From positions 229,925 through 293,924 of the forward strand of contig NZ_FOCE01000005.1 in assembly GCF_900110025.1 (NCBI RefSeq): a stretch of DNA of 64,000 nt, read 5' to 3'. Shown in pieces: positions 60,984 to 64,000 of the stretch. The notes under the pieces are model-generated. The model had not been told where the DNA came from, did no database searches, and saw nothing but the letters and a program-made list of their open reading frames with translations. Both the position numbers and the translations under genes were made by a program. Each line of letters starts with the position of its first letter. The first letter of the stretch is position 1. Origin of the DNA: Gemmobacter aquatilis. Lineage in GTDB: Bacteria; Pseudomonadota; Alphaproteobacteria; Rhodobacterales; Rhodobacteraceae.

Positions 60984-61499
60984 TCAGCCAGTCACCTTCC
61001 ACTGCGGGAAGGTCAAGCGAACCTGCTTTTCAAGCTGGTCCAGCATCTTGTTCAGCCTCGCGGCCTCTTTCAGCGCGGCTTTCTTGGCATCGGGTTCCGA
61101 CAGGTCGGAAGCCTCGATCTCGGCCAGCCGGGCTTTGACTTCTGCGCGCAGGTAATCGTTCAGGTCTTGCGCCAAGGCCTGCGCAGCAGTCACCAGATTA
61201 CCAACCGTTTCCGCCGCAAGCCGATATGACGCATTCAAACCATAATGAGGGTCGTCCTCATCTTCATCGTCCGGATGATAGGGGCCATCTAGGCGGAACA
61301 TTTGCGGCTCTGCCCATGTGGCCAGTCTCATCGCGTATTCATACGATATATCGTATGGCTCTTGCTTGGCTTTGAACTGGTAGAATGGAGATTGAAGCAC
61401 ATCGGCTAGGCCGGTCGGGGCCTGTGTAAGTTCAGCTTGCTTTTTCTCTTTCTGGCGTTGCCGCCAGCGGCGTTGGGCTTCTGCGTTCGCGTTTGGCAT
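60984..61499 (-). CDS. Hypothetical charged helical protein of the island
   Basis: 171 aa, MPNANAEAQRRWRQRQKEKKQAEL onward. A basic N-terminus (RRWRQRQKEKK) suggests nucleic acid binding; the C-terminal half is a predicted coiled coil (LRAEVKARLAEIEASDLSEPDAKKAALKEAARLNKMLDQLEKQV). The function is unknown. Confidence 0.6.
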   Translation of the reverse strand: MPNANAEAQRRWRQRQKEKKQAELTQAPTGLADVLQSPFYQFKAKQEPYDISYEYAMRLATWAEPQMFRLDGPYHPDDEDEDDPHYGLNASYRLAAETVGNLVTAAQALAQDLNDYLRAEVKARLAEIEASDLSEPDAKKAALKEAARLNKMLDQLEKQVRLTFPQWKVTG

Positions 61500-61602
61500 G
61501 GCGTGGTCTCCTTTCTGAAGTAAGGCATATTACTACTTACTTAGTAATGCAATATAGTAATTTGCGAACATTCAGTTGACGTTACGTCATCCCGTCACCC
61601 CA

Positions 61603-61785
61603 TCACGCCGCCGCCACCCCTTCCACGAAGTCACCCCGGCAGGCCTCGGGCAGCACGTCCGCACCGGCCAGCGCTTCGGCCAACTTGTCGCGCAGATCGG
61701 CGCCCGTGCTGGTGGCGGCGATGAAGGCCCCGGCCAGATCGGCCAGCAGGCGGGAATAGGCGTCATCAGAGAGAAACAGCGGCAT
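61603..61785 (-). CDS. Small hypothetical protein of the island
   Basis: 60 aa from ATG 61785 (MPLFLSDDAYSRLLADLAGAFIAATSTGADLRDKLAEALAGADVLPEACRGDFVEGVAAA). The start is uncertain; the frame is open to 61860. Helical and acidic, with no known family. Confidence 0.45.
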   Translation of the reverse strand: MPLFLSDDAYSRLLADLAGAFIAATSTGADLRDKLAEALAGADVLPEACRGDFVEGVAAA

Positions 61786-61954
61786 CGGTTCGGCCTTGTG
61801 CTTGGTTCGATGCCCAGAACCTACACAGACCGGGAATCCCGGCGCAAGATGCAATTTCATATATTTCTGTTATTTTTCAATTACTTGTAAAGTAAGTGCT
61901 TACTGAACATTGCGCCATTCAGGACCGGAAACAGCTATCTGGCTGGATAGCTAC

Positions 61955-62527
61955 TTACCCGAAGAGACCATAAAGCGGGTTCGCCCGCATTTCTGCTTCG
62001 GCCTCGTCCACCTGCACCTGCGCCGCCCGCTTGGCCTCGCGGCTGCGGATACGCACCACCAGTTCCGCCTGTATGCGGGCCTCGGGCCAGTTGTCGGCGC
62101 GACAGCGCTTCATCCATTTTCTGTCTGCGTTCTGGTCCAACTCGCGCTGTTTCTTCTGGTCCGGGGTCAGTTCCGACAGATCGGCGTTCGGTTGATCCCT
62201 GACGCCCCGGCGCTTGGCGTTGTATACTTCGCGGCCTTCCCCGGCCCGGTATTCGTCAATCGCGCGGCGCTTGCGGGATACGTCATCCAGCGCCCGCTGG
62301 CCCTCGCGGTCAAAACGCTTCTGCGCCTTGTCGATCAAAGGGGCCAGGACGGCCAGCCGGGTCTGGTCTTCGGCGGTCAGTTCGCCCTTGGCTTGGATCG
62401 CATCGCGCTTGGCTTCCAGATCGCGCAGTTCGATCCGGCGGCGGTCATAGGGGGTCAGCTTGACAACGGGCCAGATGCGGCCTTCCTCGTCTTCGTATTC
62501 GTCTTGTGATTCAGCGGGATTCCGCAT
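61955..62527 (-). CDS. Hypothetical highly charged coiled-coil protein of the island
   Basis: 190 aa, MRNPAESQDEYEDEEGRIWPVVKLTPYDRRRIELRDLEAKRDAIQAKGEL onward, rich in Lys, Arg, Glu and Asp throughout, ending AEAEMRANPLYGLFG. Probably a long helical rod. No domain recognised. Read in the same direction as its neighbours. Confidence 0.6.
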   Translation of the reverse strand: MRNPAESQDEYEDEEGRIWPVVKLTPYDRRRIELRDLEAKRDAIQAKGELTAEDQTRLAVLAPLIDKAQKRFDREGQRALDDVSRKRRAIDEYRAGEGREVYNAKRRGVRDQPNADLSELTPDQKKQRELDQNADRKWMKRCRADNWPEARIQAELVVRIRSREAKRAAQVQVDEAEAEMRANPLYGLFG

Positions 62528-62590
62528 ATGTTCTTTCCAGTGATAAGAAGGCCTTGCAGGGGTTCAGCGTTGGCGCGCTGGCCCCTGTTC

Positions 62591-63040
62591 TCATTCAGTG
62601 GCCCGGTCGATCTGGTCGGCCAGATCGGCGGCGACACCGAAGGCCATGGGATACTTGCGGCCCGTGATCGGGGAAACCAGCTTCAAGCCCCCACCCATGC
62701 GCTTGACCGACACCCCCGACAAGGCCGCGATACCGGCCCGCAGGTTGCGAATGTGTTCCTTGCCCTCGGGCGCGGCTTCGTCATCGGCCCGGCGCAGGGC
62801 GCTGGTCAGGATGCGCACCTGCGACAGCGGCACCGCGCCTTCAAAGCCGGGCATGATGATTTTCAGTTCCGAAGGGGTCGTTTCGACCTCCACGCCGGGC
62901 AGGTCGGCAGGGATGGTCTGGGCGTCGATCTCGGCGCGGATGTAATCGCCGATGATCTCGGGCACGGTCTTGTTCTTGGCCGCAGCGATCTGGCGCAGTT
63001 GTTCGCCGCGTTCGGCGGGCAGTTTCAGAATATAGGACAT
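62591..63040 (-). CDS. Ribbon-helix-helix-like regulator candidate
   Basis: 149 aa. The N-terminus MSYILKLPAERGEQLRQIAAAKNKTVPEIIGDYIRAEIDA looks like a ribbon-helix-helix (strand, helix, turn, helix) DNA-binding fold. The rest is a beta-rich domain (VEVETTPSELKIIMPGFEGAVPLSQV...GLKLVSPITGRKYPMAFG). The palindromic array begins 65 bases upstream, which would fit autoregulation. The fold call is by eye. Confidence 0.55.
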   Translation of the reverse strand: MSYILKLPAERGEQLRQIAAAKNKTVPEIIGDYIRAEIDAQTIPADLPGVEVETTPSELKIIMPGFEGAVPLSQVRILTSALRRADDEAAPEGKEHIRNLRAGIAALSGVSVKRMGGGLKLVSPITGRKYPMAFGVAADLADQIDRATE

Positions 63041-63104
63041 GGCAACCTCTTGCGATGGGATAAGCTAGAACATACCGGAAACGGGTATACGAGTAAACAT
63101 GTAT

Positions 63105-63302
63105 ATGGACGTATTTTGCACGTTACTAGAATCCCTGCGCCAAAGGGGGTAATGGACCGGTTTTGCACGTTACATGCATCATGACCGAGGAAGGTAAACC
63201 AGTCTGGAACCGGGGAAAGGATGGACGGGTTTTGCCCGTATTAAAGATCATTCTAAGTAATATACTTATAAGTATTTCATGTAACGGGCAAAACCCGTCC
63301 AT
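63105..63302. promoter_or_regulatory. Four-copy operator/iteron array upstream of the RHH-like gene
   Basis: Copies of ATGGACGGGTTTTGCCCGTT: 63105-63126 (two half-site changes), 63152-63173, 63221-63242 and, inverted, 63281-63302. Each contains the dyad ACGGG-TTTTG-CCCGT. Copies 3 and 4 are part of a larger inverted repeat with 34-base arms (63207-63240 and 63282-63316) around an A/T-rich centre with AGTAATATACTTATAAGT. It is a strong candidate for a repressor-controlled promoter or a replication-type iteron site. Confidence 0.7.
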
Positions 63303-63569
63303 ACCTTCCCCGGTTCACATGAAGCCGGAAAGCTCTGATTACAAACCCTTCCCCGGTCGGTCGCGGGCTGCGCCCGCTTCCCTCCCCCGGTTCATATGAA
63401 CGGCCCGCCCGGTTCACCCGAACCAGCACACCAGAACCACCCACCCGGCCCCAGAACCCGCCGTGCCGCGCCAGACTCACTAGGAAGCCCGCACAGACTC
63501 ATCTGCCCCGCCGGGCACCCGATGCACCCGGCGCCAGACGAGGCCGTTATACGGGCTTCCTATGGAGTC
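63303..63569. other. Non-coding stretch before the tape-measure gene end
   Basis: 267 bases with no supported gene. It holds CCGGTTCACATGAA and CCGGTTCATATGAA words (near 63311 and 63388), and an inverted repeat TAGGAAGCCCG (63481-63491) / CGGGCTTCCTA (63553-63563), which could act as a loose terminator for the tape-measure gene. Confidence 0.4.
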
Positions 63570-64000
63570 TCAGACCCTGCCACGGTTCAGCATGGCGCCG
63601 GGGCGCATCTGCCGTTGCAGTTCCTGTTGCACCACCGTCCGCAGGGTCACATCCATTTCGCTGGCGATCTGTTTCGCAAGGTCGGCGTTCTGCATCGCAT
63701 CGCCGCCGCTGGCATTCACCGTCACCGGGGCGTTGATCGTCACCACCGGGGCGGGCACCTTCACAGAGTCCACAGAACGCGCGCTGGTGGCCCGTGCCAC
63801 CTTGCCAGTGTCACCCACAAGCCCGCCGCTGGCATAGCCCCTACGGGCGCTCTGGTGGAGTCTGGCGAGGTTGTCAGCACCAAAGCGCTGCACCGTCTCT
63901 TTCGAAAAGACGAACTCGCCCTTGTGAACCACCCCCGCCGGTTCGAACTTGTCGCCATGGCCGGTATAGCCCCCGGCGCTGAACATCGGAACGCCCATCA
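63570..64000 (-). CDS. Phage tail tape-measure protein, C-terminal end (start beyond window)
   Basis: The last about 143 codons of a gene entering from the right edge. Signature FSAGGYTGHGDKFEPAGVVHKGEFVFSKETVQRFGADNLARLHQ and GYASGGLVGDTG is typical of the C-terminus of lambda-type tail tape-measure proteins. The end (NADLAKQIASEMDVTLRTVVQQELQRQM) is helical. It shows that the island includes tail genes; upstream coding is outside the window. Confidence 0.78.
   Translation of the reverse strand, partial: MGVPMFSAGGYTGHGDKFEPAGVVHKGEFVFSKETVQRFGADNLARLHQSARRGYASGGLVGDTGKVARATSARSVDSVKVPAPVVTINAPVTVNASGGDAMQNADLAKQIASEMDVTLRTVVQQELQRQMRPGAMLNRGRV

Larger units (their letters stand above)
58390..64000. 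mobile_element. Left part of an integrated genomic island or prophage at tRNA-Ser(CGA)
   Basis: An integrase starts 139 bases after the tRNA and reads away from it; all other genes up to the window edge read back toward it. Small genes without known function, an operator array and a tail tape-measure gene point to a phage origin. The right end is outside the window, so its size and the second att copy are unknown. Confidence 0.75.

Noticed and set aside
63105..63302. CRISPR array
   Set aside because: The repeats are spaced unevenly (47, 69, 60), one is inverted, and there are no cas genes.

Overview
This is GC-rich, densely coded DNA whose gene content fits an alphaproteobacterium of the Rhodobacterales/Rhodobacteraceae type. 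The pointers are a fused-alpha proton-translocating transhydrogenase (pntA-pntB), an olsB-olsA ornithine-lipid pair, a ChpT phosphotransferase, the pcm-tolC-PopZ-like order, polyamine-type ABC transporters and many ATGA-coupled genes. There is no rRNA and no CRISPR array. One tRNA gene, tRNA-Ser(CGA), is present.

Layout. 0-19.8 kb is ordinary chromosome: a cut FAH-family hydrolase, pntBA, kynureninase, an L,D-transpeptidase lipoprotein, D-lyxose isomerase, a flavodoxin, a C26 amidotransferase, a DUF305 protein behind a CueR-like promoter, an AsnC regulator with a LysE exporter, a class V aminotransferase, an MsbA-like ABC exporter, ygfZ, efp, and pcm-tolC with a PopZ-like acidic protein. 19.9-35.4 kb is a large catabolic and uptake cluster, all on the plus strand. 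It encodes an HpaB-like monooxygenase, a Rieske oxygenase, an FAD monooxygenase-like protein, RidA, DUF1028, a PuuC-like aldehyde dehydrogenase, a LysR regulator, a trimethylamine-dehydrogenase-family enzyme, a PotABCD-like ABC importer and an amidohydrolase. The combination suggests import and stepwise oxidation or N-demethylation of an N-methylated nitrogen compound, but the substrate cannot be read from sequence. 35.4-44.5 kb holds NnrU, a CbiX-like protein, a Mog/DUF2478 pair, a second ABC importer operon, a class III aminotransferase and its probable GntR regulator.

44.6-48.0 kb is a 3.4-kb Mu-type transposable remnant. It has TG...CA ends, related end repeats in inverted orientation and a perfect 5-bp target duplication (CAGGG). 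It keeps an intact repressor-like gene, but its transposase, head and protease genes are broken, fused or out of the usual order.

48.0-58.1 kb returns to core chromosome: olsBA, DUF3553, chpT, proBA, obg, two GNAT genes, rpmA-rplU and two exported proteins. 58.3-64 kb is the start of an integrated element: a tyrosine integrase directly after tRNA-Ser(CGA), small phage-like genes of unknown function read toward the integrase, a four-copy palindromic operator array, and the end of a tail tape-measure gene cut by the window edge. Several families of intergenic palindromes are scattered through the core part.
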